This document shows, piece by piece, positions 16,040 through 24,001 of a DNA stretch of 38,173 nt. Location: assembly GCA_014799955.1 (NCBI GenBank), contig JAAVHB010000026.1, forward strand, positions 1 to 38,173. The letters are read 5' to 3'. Source of the DNA: Butyrivibrio sp. GTDB taxonomy: Bacteria; Bacillota; Clostridia; Lachnospirales; Lachnospiraceae. Position 1 is the first letter of the stretch, and every line of letters starts with the position of its first letter. The notes below the pieces were generated by a model that searched no databases, had not been told where the DNA came from, and saw only the letters and a list, made by a program, of their open reading frames with translations. The translations under genes and the position numbers were made by a program.

Positions 16040-16642
16040 TTACGGCTCCGTAACCTGTCCGGAGCAAATTATTTCCCTTATGCTTCTGCCCTCCCAAAGC
16101 ATTTTTAAAAGCGCAAGCTGCGCGTTCTCATAGCTTTTGAACACGGAAAGTTTTGCCGGAAGGTCGGCGTACACCTTCCAGTATCCGGCGTAAAGGCAGT
16201 TTTTCCCGCCGTTTTCTATAAAGCCCGCCACGTCCTCAATCGGATAACCGAGAAATATTCCCAATTCATGCGGAAAGCCCTCTCCCTCCGACGCATACTG
16301 CCTGTATCTGAGTCTGCATTTTTTCAGAAGCTCCTTAAGCCCCAGATTGTAATATCCGGTTTTCCTTAACAGAAATGCCGCTTTGCCGTCGGATACATAT
16401 TCTCCGAGCGCCCCCTCGTCATAGAGCAGAAATACCGTCTTAAGCTTTGTTTTCAGCATAACGAAGTATGAGAATCCTGCCTGCTCAAAGAGCCTGACCG
16501 CGCCGTCAAGGTTACGGTTTCCCGTAATAAAAAGGTTCGAGGGCTTAAGCCTTCCGATAAAGGGCGCGCACTGAAGCGCAAGCTGTATCTCCAAGCTGTT
16601 TATATCCGATTTTTGTAAAATTCCAAGCGCCTGACGGTTCAT
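16040..16642 (-). CDS. DUF3793 family protein
   Basis: 200 residues, soluble. The hallmark is the segment GFPHELGIFLGYPIEDVAGFI at about 125-145, with a following GKNCLYAGYWKVY stretch; these are typical of the DUF3793 family of Clostridia. Function is unknown. Family members are often found near iron uptake or flavodoxin genes; here the feo locus is about 4 kb away, not adjacent. AGAGAGG lies 6 bases before the ATG. The response regulator gene starts 11 bases after its stop, so co-transcription is likely, but a shared function is not shown. Confidence 0.85.
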   Translation of the reverse strand: MNRQALGILQKSDINSLEIQLALQCAPFIGRLKPSNLFITGNRNLDGAVRLFEQAGFSYFVMLKTKLKTVFLLYDEGALGEYVSDGKAAFLLRKTGYYNLGLKELLKKCRLRYRQYASEGEGFPHELGIFLGYPIEDVAGFIENGGKNCLYAGYWKVYADLPAKLSVFKSYENAQLALLKMLWEGRSIREIICSGQVTEP

Positions 16643-16719
16643 TTTATGCCTCTCTTACATTCCGGGAGTTTCCACTAACATTACAGGCATATTGTCCGCC
16701 AAACGAAGGAATTATATTC

Positions 16720-17841
16720 TTATTTCAGGAGTTGTCCCTCGCTGTTATTGAGTACCTGCGCGCTGTATAAAAACAGCACGTCCGCGTCATCAAAACTCAC
16801 AAACCTTCCGACAAACGCGGGTGAAATATACCTTATATCCACAAGCGTTATTCTGGCATAGCCTCCCGCGAGCAGAGGCGCAAGGCTGCTTGCGAAAGAA
16901 TCCCTGAAAATCACCAGCTCCTTACCGTTATCGGCGAGAGTGTTTTCAAGAGTAATAAGCGCCCTTGAGCCGGACAGAAAGATTTCGTAAGAGTCCCTCC
17001 CGAAGGCCTTTTCCATATCGTATACCGAAAGCTCCTCCGGCTCCTCGCCGTCAAGGCAGCGCACAACGGCGCTCTCCAGAACATCCGAGGTAAGATAATC
17101 AAGCGAATCCGGCTCCATTGGAAGCGCAAGCTGCCCGTAATATACGCCGTAAAACGGCTTTTCCAAGGTGTTTGTTCTGTATTCTCCGTAAAATTCCGCG
17201 CCCATGCGCGCGGCAATATACTCTGCCACTGGAAATATTTTTTCCTGCCGCCAGTGCGTGTCCGTCCGATAATAGCTGTCCGTATCCAAAAAATCCGTTA
17301 TATCAATATATTCCGCATATTCCTTTGTTCCTTCCCTCACTCTCTCAAACAGCCGCTCATAATCAAGCGACGGACATCCTCCGCTCTTCGCCAGATAATA
17401 GCCCTTGTCCGGAATCACGGCAATATACGCCCGCCGCCCGTCAAGATAACGCTCTGCAATATCCTCAAAGCGCCCCAAAGCCCAGTCAAGCGAGCTTTCG
17501 TTCAGGGTACGCTCAAGCTTCGCGGCGTATCCGTCATGAATATAAACGCCGTTGATTTCATTTTTGCCGAGGCAGTAACGGTCAAAAACGGAATTAAGCC
17601 GCCTGAAGCTCTCCCTCATGGGAAACTGGTCCGCCGCGTATTTTTCAAATTCCATCATAAAGCTGCCGTCGCCTTTTTCAAGGAAAATATTCCGCGCCGA
17701 TACCTCGGGCATTTTTGCCAGCCCTCTTCTTTCGCTTTCGGAAAATTCCGAATCGGGCTTTATTATTCCCCAAAGCGAGAAACCTAAAATAATCAGAACG
17801 GCGACAGCCGTCACCGCGAGATTTTTTATTTTTTCACCCAT
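16720..17841 (-). CDS. DHHW family protein, AlgX/AlgJ-like
   Basis: 373 residues with one N-terminal membrane anchor at about 9-27 and the rest outside. The motif YRTDTHW at 191-197 (Asp194, His196) is the signature of the DHHW/AlgX-AlgJ group of SGNH-like proteins that work with MBOAT acyltransferases to acetylate extracellular polysaccharides. Later segments (VIFRDSFASSLAPLL near 310) fit the serine block of this fold. AAGGAG precedes the ATG. The MBOAT gene ends 90 bases upstream with the repeats at 17853-17931 between. It probably carries or transfers acyl groups outside the membrane; the polymer is unknown. Confidence 0.82.
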   Translation of the reverse strand: MGEKIKNLAVTAVAVLIILGFSLWGIIKPDSEFSESERRGLAKMPEVSARNIFLEKGDGSFMMEFEKYAADQFPMRESFRRLNSVFDRYCLGKNEINGVYIHDGYAAKLERTLNESSLDWALGRFEDIAERYLDGRRAYIAVIPDKGYYLAKSGGCPSLDYERLFERVREGTKEYAEYIDITDFLDTDSYYRTDTHWRQEKIFPVAEYIAARMGAEFYGEYRTNTLEKPFYGVYYGQLALPMEPDSLDYLTSDVLESAVVRCLDGEEPEELSVYDMEKAFGRDSYEIFLSGSRALITLENTLADNGKELVIFRDSFASSLAPLLAGGYARITLVDIRYISPAFVGRFVSFDDADVLFLYSAQVLNNSEGQLLK

Positions 17842-17852
17842 ACGCGATCTCC

Positions 17853-17931
17853 TTTAACATTCCCACAGTGTGGCAAACGGGACTTTCATTTAACATTCCC
17901 GCGAGGCGCTATGCGCCGAACGGGACTTTCA
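17853..17931 (-). repeat. Two tandem copies of a hairpin-bearing intergenic repeat
   Basis: Both copies are bounded by the same flanks (ATGAAAGTCCCGTT and GGGAATGTTAAA on the leftward strand) but have different centres: one a CCAC/GTGG hairpin, the other a longer GGCGC/GCGCC hairpin. The copies abut and fill the gap between the MBOAT and DHHW genes. Each begins with ATG and a short in-frame peptide start (MKVPF). They may be mRNA structures that tune DHHW translation. Confidence 0.6.
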
Positions 17932-19329
17932 TTAAAATCTGAAATACAGAAACGGATTGTAGGAACCGTTCACCAGAAACGCAACGCACACAAGAAGCAA
18001 CGCCGCAAGCATAAAAGGCTCCAGAATATTGAGCGCCCTCTCCCCCGCCGCTTTAGAGCGGACAAACGCGCACAGCTTCGCCGCCGCGGGCGTTGCCCCG
18101 ATTAACGCGATAAGCAGGACTCCCGCATATCCTCTCAGATAAAAAAAGCTTTCCGCCGTCGCAAGCGGTACGCTGTTCCCGAAAAGAAGCGAGATATTTT
18201 TCAATGCCTGCGCCGCCGTGTCCGCGTTAAAAATAACGAAGCTTATTCCCGTGAAAAAAATAAGATAAATATGCCCGAGTACCCTGCTTTTTTCAAGGTA
18301 TCTTCCGAGCCACAGCTTTTCGATTATTAGAAACAGCGCGAAATACAGCCCCCATATGACAAAATTCCATGCTGCCCCGTGCCATAGCCCCGTCGCAATC
18401 CAGACAATAAGTATGTTCATTATCTGCCTTGCCCTCCCGACTCTGTTTCCGCCGAGAGGTATATACAGATAATCCCTAAACCAGCCGCCAAGCGTCATAT
18501 GCCATCTGCGCCAGAATCCGGTTATGCTTTTCGATATGAACGGATAGTTGAAATTTTCCGGAAAATCAAAGCCGAGTACGCGCCCGAGACCGATTGCCAT
18601 ATCGCTGTAGCCAGAAAAGTCAAAATATATCTGAAGGGCACAGGCGATAAGATACAGCCACGCAAACATGACCGACTGCTCCCGTGAAACCTGAAATTTT
18701 TCACAGAGCTCACCGAGCGTATTAGCTATGATTACCTTTTTGGCGAGTCCCAGCACAAAACGCCTGATTCCCAGTGCACTCCCGCCAAGCGTGTGCCTAC
18801 GCTCCCCAAGCTGTGCGGCTATATCCGAATAGCGTACAATCGGTCCCGCAATCAGCTGCGGGAACATCGCGATATATGCCGCCAGATTTATGAAATTGCG
18901 CTGCGCCCTTACCTGTCCGCGCCCGACGTCTATTGTATAGCTTAGCATCTGGAAGGTGTAAAAGCTTATTCCTATCGGAAGAGCGATTTTTAACAGCGGT
19001 ACTGACAGTCCCGTAACTCCGTTAAAGCTTTCTACAAAGAAATCCGCGTACTTAAAATACGCGAGGAGTCCCACGCCCGAAACAACCGAAAGGACGGTGA
19101 ACACCCTACCGGAGCTTCTCTCCCTGTTTTTTTCTATCAGTATGCCGAAAACATATCCGATAACTATTACCGCCGCCATCAGAAGGATATACCTCGGCTC
19201 TCCCCATGCGTAAAAAAACAGGCTACCCAAGAGCAGAACCGCATTTTTTGCCCGCTTAGGCGCTATGAAATATACCGACATCATTGCCGGAAGAAAATAA
19301 AACAAAAACGGTATACCTGAAAATAACAT
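17932..19329 (-). CDS. MBOAT family O-acyltransferase, AlgI/DltB-like
   Basis: 465 residues with about ten membrane segments. The MBOAT core is clear: FWRRWHMTLGGWFRDYLYIPLGG at about 272-294 with His277, and IATGLWHGAAWNFVIWG at 311-327 with the catalytic His317. The family moves acyl groups across the membrane for transfer to polymers such as alginate or teichoic acid. The DHHW protein encoded next is the expected extracellular partner. The start codon follows the DUF4358 lipoprotein stop by 5 bases, so the three genes form an operon. No dlt genes are near, so polysaccharide acetylation is more likely than D-alanylation. Confidence 0.92.
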   Translation of the reverse strand: MLFSGIPFLFYFLPAMMSVYFIAPKRAKNAVLLLGSLFFYAWGEPRYILLMAAVIVIGYVFGILIEKNRERSSGRVFTVLSVVSGVGLLAYFKYADFFVESFNGVTGLSVPLLKIALPIGISFYTFQMLSYTIDVGRGQVRAQRNFINLAAYIAMFPQLIAGPIVRYSDIAAQLGERRHTLGGSALGIRRFVLGLAKKVIIANTLGELCEKFQVSREQSVMFAWLYLIACALQIYFDFSGYSDMAIGLGRVLGFDFPENFNYPFISKSITGFWRRWHMTLGGWFRDYLYIPLGGNRVGRARQIMNILIVWIATGLWHGAAWNFVIWGLYFALFLIIEKLWLGRYLEKSRVLGHIYLIFFTGISFVIFNADTAAQALKNISLLFGNSVPLATAESFFYLRGYAGVLLIALIGATPAAAKLCAFVRSKAAGERALNILEPFMLAALLLVCVAFLVNGSYNPFLYFRF

Positions 19330-19334
19330 AAACC

Positions 19335-19961
19335 CTATTCCATACGCTGTTCGCAGACAATCTTCGCGCCCTCAAGCTTTTTCTGTGCCGCTTCCTTAAA
19401 TCCGTTCACGGTATTTTCAAGCCCGAAAGCATAAATCACATAGTCTCCGGCTGTAATGACCACAATCTTTTCCGGAAATCCGCACATAAACTGATTGCCT
19501 GTAACTGACTTTTTAATCTCCTCTGCTGCTGCCGACGGTTCCGTCCCTTTAACGCGGATTGCCGCCCCGGTAAAATTATTTGCGTTCATCATATTGATAA
19601 GCGACGCTGCGTCGTCAATACTGTCATGAAGCGACTTCGGAACAATAAGCGTGGCAGTCAGCGCGTCCGTATCGCTCACATCAAAACCTCCCGGAGCGTT
19701 CATTACGGGATTCTCAAGGTCGCTCCCTCCGTAGCTCGGAAATTTATCCTCCTCGTCAATTTCGTCCCAAATGAGCTTCATAACCTCGAGCGAATCGGCG
19801 TAAGAAACACCGCCCTCTTCTGTTTTGCCTGAAGACTCTTGCCCCGACTGACTGTCAGACGGCAGCGTATCCTGCTTTTTGCCGCAGCCCGCCGAAAATA
19901 CCGCCGCAAGAACCAAAACTGCCGCAAGCGCCAAAGCAGACCTGTTTTTTATTTTTTTCAT
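19335..19961 (-). CDS. DUF4358 lipoprotein
   Basis: 208 residues from the ATG at 19959-19961 with AAGGAG upstream. A signal peptide with basic start and hydrophobic core ends in a lipobox FSAGC, making Cys26 the lipidated residue after export. A short Ser/Gly/Glu-rich linker follows. The rest has the DUF4358 pattern, with an alternating helical and beta layout and the end segment VITAGDYVIYAFGLENTV. The domain function is unknown; it is commonly encoded next to MBOAT and DHHW genes in Clostridia, so an accessory role in surface polymer modification is plausible. Confidence 0.85.
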   Translation of the reverse strand: MKKIKNRSALALAAVLVLAAVFSAGCGKKQDTLPSDSQSGQESSGKTEEGGVSYADSLEVMKLIWDEIDEEDKFPSYGGSDLENPVMNAPGGFDVSDTDALTATLIVPKSLHDSIDDAASLINMMNANNFTGAAIRVKGTEPSAAAEEIKKSVTGNQFMCGFPEKIVVITAGDYVIYAFGLENTVNGFKEAAQKKLEGAKIVCEQRME

Positions 19962-20046
19962 TACATCACTCTCCTTTTCCAAAATAAACACCGGTAATAT
20001 TTTCCTTAGTATATCATTATTATTCCTCCATTTCTATATATAATTC

Positions 20047-20079
20047 AAAAGGCTGCCTTTGAATCGTACAAAGGCAGCC
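20047..20079 (-). terminator. Terminator of the feo operon
   Basis: Perfect 11-bp stem GGCTGCCTTTG/CAAAGGCAGCC (20051-20061 and 20069-20079) with a 7-base loop and a leftward TTTTG tail, after the feoB stop at 20114. Confidence 0.88.
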
Positions 20080-20113
20080 CTTTATTGGAAGAAAACATAA
20101 ACTGACGTTATTT

Positions 20114-22525
20114 TTATTTTGAAGCTCCGGCAAGCTTCTTGGAATCAACCTTAAGAACCTTGCTTTCCCTGTAAGGTCTGAACAGCAGGTACAGGAACAG
20201 CGCAACAATTATCAGCGATATAATTACGCCTATAACATTTCCGTTTCCGCTAAACAGCGAGCCGAGCTGGAATACCACGAGTGACACGAGATACGCGAGC
20301 CCTGTCTGATAGCCTACAGCAATCCAGAACCATTTTGCGCTGTTCATTTCCCTCTTTATCGCTCCCATCGCGGCAAAGCAGGGTGCGCAAAGCAGATTGA
20401 AAATCATGAACGCGAATGCCGAAAGCTTTGTAAGTCCCTCGAAATCCAATACTCCGAATACACCGACAACCTCTTCTTTGGCGACAAGTCCCATTATCGT
20501 AGCGACAGTCGCTTTGATATTGCCGAAGCCTAACGGCGCGAAGATTACTTTTATCGCGTTTCCGATATGTCCTAGAATACTTGCCTCAAGCTCAATATCG
20601 GGATTAAATACCATTTTGCCGTTTTCCGTACCGAATACGGAGCCTGCCCAGATAACAATTGATGAGAGAAGGATTATCGTTCCGGCCTTCTTTATGAACG
20701 ACCAGCCGCGCTCCCACATGCTTCTGATAACATTGCCGAATGTGGGCACATGGTATGCGGGAAGCTCCATAACGAAGGGTGCCGGGTCTCCGGCAAACGC
20801 CTTTGTTTTTTTCAGGATAATACCCGAAATAACTACCGCCGCAACTCCTATGAAATAAGCAACCGGAGCAATCCACCATGCGTTACCGAACAATGCCGCC
20901 GCAATCAGGGCTATAATCGGCATTTTAGCTCCGCACGGAATGAATGTCGTAGTCATAATCGTCATCTTGCGGTCCCTGTCGTTTTCAATGGTTCTTGACG
21001 CCATGATTCCGGGAACTCCGCATCCGCTTCCGATAAGCATCGGGATAAAGGATTTGCCCGAAAGTCCGAATCTGCGGAAAATTCTGTCCATGATGAAAGC
21101 AACTCTCGCCATGTAACCGCAGGATTCAAGAATGGCAAGCAATATAAACAGTACAAGCATCTGAGGCACAAAGCCCAGAACCGCGCCCACGCCGGCGACA
21201 ATACCGTCAAGAATCAGGCTCTTAAGCCATTCGACACAGTTTATCGCGTCAAGTCCTCTCTCGACAAGCACCGGAACTCCGGGAACCCAGCCTTTATAGG
21301 TTGACGTATCGGGACAGTCCTCGGCTTCAAGCGCTCCGTCAACTATCTCGGAAATATCAAAGCCTTCCTCCGCGAGTGAATCGGCATATGAGTCGTACGC
21401 CTCTTCAAACGCGCCGAAATCCTCATCCTCTATCGCGCCCTGAAAATCCTCGGCTCCTATTACTCCGGCATCTGCCGCCGCGTCTACCTGCGCGATGAGC
21501 TCTTCGGTCCAGATATTATTCTTATAATATTCGGTCATGTCGTCCTCATACTCTGCGGTTCCGATTCCGAAAATATGGAAGCCGTCACCGAACAGACCGT
21601 CGTTGGTCCAGTCGGTCACCCATGTACCTACCGTCGTTACCGATATAAAATATACCAAAAACATAATAACCGCAAAAATAGGAAGGGCGGCAATTCTGTT
21701 TGTCACTATCCTGTCTATTTTGTCCGAAACGGAAAGCTTCTTCCTGCCGCTTTTGGTCACGCAGTCGCCGATAACGGACGATATGTACACATATCTTTCA
21801 TTTGTAATAATACTTTCCGTATCGTCGTCAAACGCTTCCTCAAGCGCCGCAATCTCAGCCTCAACATTCGGAGCCGACTTCATAAATCCGCTTATTTTAT
21901 CGTCCTTCTCAAGAAGCTTTATCGCGAAAAATCTTTTCTGCTCCTCGGAAACATCATTTCCGAGCTTATCCTCAACCGCCGTTATCACGTCTTCAACGTC
22001 CTTAGCGAATTCATGCACGGGAGCGCTGACTTTCTTTGCAAGCGCAAGCTCGACAGCCTTGTCTGCCGCCTTTTGTATTCCCGTTCCCTTGAGCGCGGAA
22101 ATTTCAACCACCTCGCAGCCGAGCTTTGACGAGAGTTTATCCTTATGTATTTTGTCGCCCGATTTTTCAATAAGGTCGGACATATTCACGGCGAGAACCA
22201 CCGGAATTCCAAGCTCCATAATCTGCGTGGACAGATAGAGATTTCTCTCGATATTGGTACCGTCCACAATGTTTATTATGGCGTCCGGTCTCTCGTTAAT
22301 GAGGTAATTTCTTGCCACAACCTCCTCAAGAGTATACGGAGATAATGAATAAATACCGGGAAGGTCTATTACGGTAACATCCTTACGGTTTTTGAGCCTT
22401 CCTTCCTTTTTTTCAACGGTTACGCCGGGCCAGTTTCCCACAAACTGATTGGAACCGGTCAGCGCGTTAAATAATGTCGTTTTTCCGCAGTTAGGATTTC
22501 CTGCCAATGCAATCTTAATCGCCAT
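20114..22525 (-). CDS. feoB: Ferrous iron transporter FeoB
   Basis: 803 residues. The N-terminal G domain has GNPNCGKTT (9-17), DLPG (54-57) and NMSD (114-117), followed by the helical GDI-like region. The membrane part has the two Gate repeats with the conserved PMLIGSGCGVPGI and PCGAKMPII segments that carry the cysteines of the iron path. It imports Fe2+ across the cytoplasmic membrane. Unusual is an acidic insertion of about 100 residues (about 312-412) after the first membrane segment, rich in Asp, Glu and Ala, which would lie outside. The C-terminus ends in a short basic tail. FeoA genes lie upstream, and a DtxR-type palindrome precedes the start at 22572-22587. Confidence 0.96.
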   Translation of the reverse strand: MAIKIALAGNPNCGKTTLFNALTGSNQFVGNWPGVTVEKKEGRLKNRKDVTVIDLPGIYSLSPYTLEEVVARNYLINERPDAIINIVDGTNIERNLYLSTQIMELGIPVVLAVNMSDLIEKSGDKIHKDKLSSKLGCEVVEISALKGTGIQKAADKAVELALAKKVSAPVHEFAKDVEDVITAVEDKLGNDVSEEQKRFFAIKLLEKDDKISGFMKSAPNVEAEIAALEEAFDDDTESIITNERYVYISSVIGDCVTKSGRKKLSVSDKIDRIVTNRIAALPIFAVIMFLVYFISVTTVGTWVTDWTNDGLFGDGFHIFGIGTAEYEDDMTEYYKNNIWTEELIAQVDAAADAGVIGAEDFQGAIEDEDFGAFEEAYDSYADSLAEEGFDISEIVDGALEAEDCPDTSTYKGWVPGVPVLVERGLDAINCVEWLKSLILDGIVAGVGAVLGFVPQMLVLFILLAILESCGYMARVAFIMDRIFRRFGLSGKSFIPMLIGSGCGVPGIMASRTIENDRDRKMTIMTTTFIPCGAKMPIIALIAAALFGNAWWIAPVAYFIGVAAVVISGIILKKTKAFAGDPAPFVMELPAYHVPTFGNVIRSMWERGWSFIKKAGTIILLSSIVIWAGSVFGTENGKMVFNPDIELEASILGHIGNAIKVIFAPLGFGNIKATVATIMGLVAKEEVVGVFGVLDFEGLTKLSAFAFMIFNLLCAPCFAAMGAIKREMNSAKWFWIAVGYQTGLAYLVSLVVFQLGSLFSGNGNVIGVIISLIIVALFLYLLFRPYRESKVLKVDSKKLAGASK

Positions 22526-22571
22526 TTCTTTTTCCTTTCCAACAAACTTTTGTCATGTATATGTAACTTTT

Positions 22572-22587
22572 GTTAGTATATACTAAC
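22572..22587. promoter_or_regulatory. DtxR-type palindrome upstream of feoB
   Basis: Perfect 16-bp palindrome GTTAGTATATACTAAC. It differs by one base from the copy at 23147-23162. Read leftward it contains a TATACT -10 candidate, though no good -35 box is visible, so feoB may have a weak own promoter or rely on readthrough from feoA. Confidence 0.75.
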
Positions 22588-22604
22588 CTATGAGCAAAAA
22601 AAAT

Positions 22605-22826
22605 TTACTCCACCTCTATCATTGCGGCATCCGCTTTCCTGAGCGAAAGCTCGTAGCCTCTTACGGTAACCTCAACAGGGTCGCCGAGCGGCGCAACCTT
22701 TCTCACATAAACCTCAACGCCCTTGGTTATTCCCATATCCATGATGCGCCTTTTAACCGGACCGTCGCCGGTAAGCTTTGTAACCTTAACGCTCTGTCCG
22801 CACGGTATCTCTCTTAATGTTTTCAT
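22605..22826 (-). CDS. feoA: FeoA family protein
   Basis: 73 residues forming the SH3-like FeoA fold: SVKVTKLTGDGPVKRRIMDMGITKGVEV, then VRKVAPLGDPVEVTVRGYELSLRKADAAMIEV. This is the classic FeoA pattern with the GDPVEV turn. FeoA proteins bind the cytoplasmic G domain of FeoB and modulate ferrous iron uptake. AAAGGAG lies upstream of the ATG. It stands between the second FeoA-like gene (32 bases upstream) and feoB (79 bases downstream). Confidence 0.93.
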   Translation of the reverse strand: MKTLREIPCGQSVKVTKLTGDGPVKRRIMDMGITKGVEVYVRKVAPLGDPVEVTVRGYELSLRKADAAMIEVE

Positions 22827-22858
22827 AAAAGCTCCTTTCTATGTACCCTGAAGTGAAA

Positions 22859-23071
22859 TCATACCAGAATCTTATTCGCCATTTCTTTACCTATGGCTAT
22901 TCGGGAATTTTTCACGTTGACGATAAGATTCCCTCCGGCCTCGCTCACAACAGTCACCGTGCCGCCTACAACAAAGCCCAGATTCTCCAGAAACAGTCTG
23001 GTCTTTTCCTTGCCGCCAACCTTCTTTATTACGTTGGTCACACCTTCCTCAGTCATTGACAATGGCATCAT
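22859..23071 (-). CDS. FeoA domain protein, first gene of the feo operon
   Basis: 70 residues, a divergent FeoA-type domain: VTNVIKKVGGKEKTRLFLENLGFVVGGTVTVVSEAGGNLIVNVKNSRIAIGKEMANKILV. The LGF-x3-G turn and the NSRIAIGKEMA end are typical of the second FeoA copy in Clostridia. Two FeoA proteins are often needed with one FeoB in these bacteria. GGAGGATAAG precedes the ATG; a second in-frame ATG follows at once. Its promoter is the box-covered one at 23150-23178. Confidence 0.9.
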   Translation of the reverse strand: MMPLSMTEEGVTNVIKKVGGKEKTRLFLENLGFVVGGTVTVVSEAGGNLIVNVKNSRIAIGKEMANKILV

Positions 23072-23121
23072 CTTATCCTCCGCCGTAATATTTTTCCTGC
23101 CGTTTTAAACATGGCATTTCT

Positions 23122-23137
23122 TTGACATAAATGTCAA
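23122..23137. repeat. Inverted repeat TTGACAT/ATGTCAA
   Basis: Perfect 7-bp arms at 23122-23128 and 23131-23137 around AA. It lies downstream of the feoA promoter, inside its leader. It could be a second protein site or a small leader hairpin. Confidence 0.35.
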
Positions 23138-23146
23138 TTTCTATTA

Positions 23147-23162
23147 GTTAGTATATTCTAAC
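23147..23162. promoter_or_regulatory. DtxR-type palindrome over the feoA promoter
   Basis: GTTAGTATATTCTAAC, 15 of 16 bases as the feoB copy. It covers the -10 box (23150-23155), the right place for repression by a metal-bound DtxR/MntR-type protein. Confidence 0.75.
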
Positions 23163-23178
23163 CTTCATTAGATGTCAA
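23150..23178 (-). promoter_or_regulatory. Promoter of the feo operon
   Basis: Read leftward: TTGACA (23173-23178), 17-base spacer, TATACT (23150-23155). The -10 lies inside the DtxR-type palindrome. Confidence 0.8.
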
Positions 23179-23266
23179 TAACTTTTTTCGTTTTTTTACA
23201 AAATAAATGTGCGGGCTTCGGATATATTCATACCGGTAATATTGGGCTTTCAAAAAAAAGGAAGGT

Positions 23267-23540
23267 ATGGTATAATAAGTGCAAGCACTTATTATCATTC
23301 CGCGGTCGCCGAATATGCCTTCGGCATGCTCGGCTCGTCGCGTTTATGGTATAATATGAGTACTTAGCGATGTTTTTACGAGCTTAGTACGAATATATAC
23401 CTGACACCTTAGCGAGGCGAAGCCGAGTTTAGTTGTCATGGTATAATATGCGTGAACACAATGAGCCAAGCGGCTGCGAAGCAGACATTTGGCGAATGTG
23501 CGCGAACCATGATTGAGCATAGCGAAATCATGGTATAACC
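23267..23540 (+). repeat. Array of four ATGGTATAA boxes separated by hairpins
   Basis: ATGGTATAATA occurs at 23267, 23346 and 23438, and ATGGTATAAC at 23530; the spacings are 79, 92 and 92. The first three contain the perfect extended -10 box TGGTATAAT. Each interval contains strong hairpins: perfect 11-bp arms around 23272-23295 and GCCGA/TCGGC with an inner ATGCC/GGCAT after it; GTACT/AGTAC and TGACA/TGTCA in the second; GCTGC-gaa-GCAG and CCATGATT/AATCATGG in the third. The array ends 30 bases before the DtxR-type start. It looks like repeated promoter-plus-hairpin units. Confidence 0.65.
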
Positions 23541-23569
23541 TTTTTATATTAATTTAAGAGGTGTCTGGT

Positions 23570-23935
23570 ATGATAGTAAACGAATCCTCCGAGAATTATC
23601 TCGAAACAATACTGATTCTGAGCCGCAAGCTGCCCGTGGTCCGCTCCGTCGATGTGGCTAACGAGCTCGGTTTCAAAAAATCGAGCGTCAGCATTGCCAT
23701 GAAGAACCTGCGTGAGAAAAGCCATATAACCGTTACGGACGCCGGCTTCATTTATCTCACCGACGAGGGGCGCGCGATTGCGGAAAGGACATTGGAGCGG
23801 CATGAATTTTTCTCCGGATGGCTTCAGCGCATGGGCGTAGACAAAAGCATTGCCGACGAGGACGCCTGCAAAATCGAGCATGTCATAAGCGAGGAAAGCT
23901 TTGACGCAATCAAAAATTTCGTAAATAAATCATGA
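23570..23935 (+). CDS. DtxR/MntR-type metal-dependent transcriptional regulator
   Basis: 121 residues from the ATG at 23570, with AGAGGTG 6 bases upstream; a GTG at 23561 is less likely. The N-terminal winged helix (VNESSENYLETILILSRKL, then VDVANELGFKKSSVSIAMKNL) and the metal-binding dimerisation part (ERHEFFSGWLQRMGV, DACKIEHVISEESFDAI) match the short DtxR/MntR form without the SH3 domain. The residues of the first metal site, Glu-Arg-His, Cys and Glu-His, are present. Divergent from the feo genes and with two DtxR-type palindromes there, it is the likely ferrous iron-responsive repressor of feoAB. Manganese as cofactor cannot be excluded. Confidence 0.88.
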   Translation: MIVNESSENYLETILILSRKLPVVRSVDVANELGFKKSSVSIAMKNLREKSHITVTDAGFIYLTDEGRAIAERTLERHEFFSGWLQRMGVDKSIADEDACKIEHVISEESFDAIKNFVNKS

Positions 23936-24001
23936 CCTTTTTCACATATTTTTTGCGTAAAGGCTCACACTAATACCATAGCAAAACATGGAGGTACCAG
24001 T

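Larger units (their letters stand above)
23072..23569. other. 498-bp non-coding region between the feo operon and the DtxR-type gene
   Basis: The left part holds the feoA promoter and its DtxR-type box. The right part (23267-23540) is an array of hairpins and repeated extended -10 boxes, listed separately. Nothing else convincing is coded here. Confidence 0.6.
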
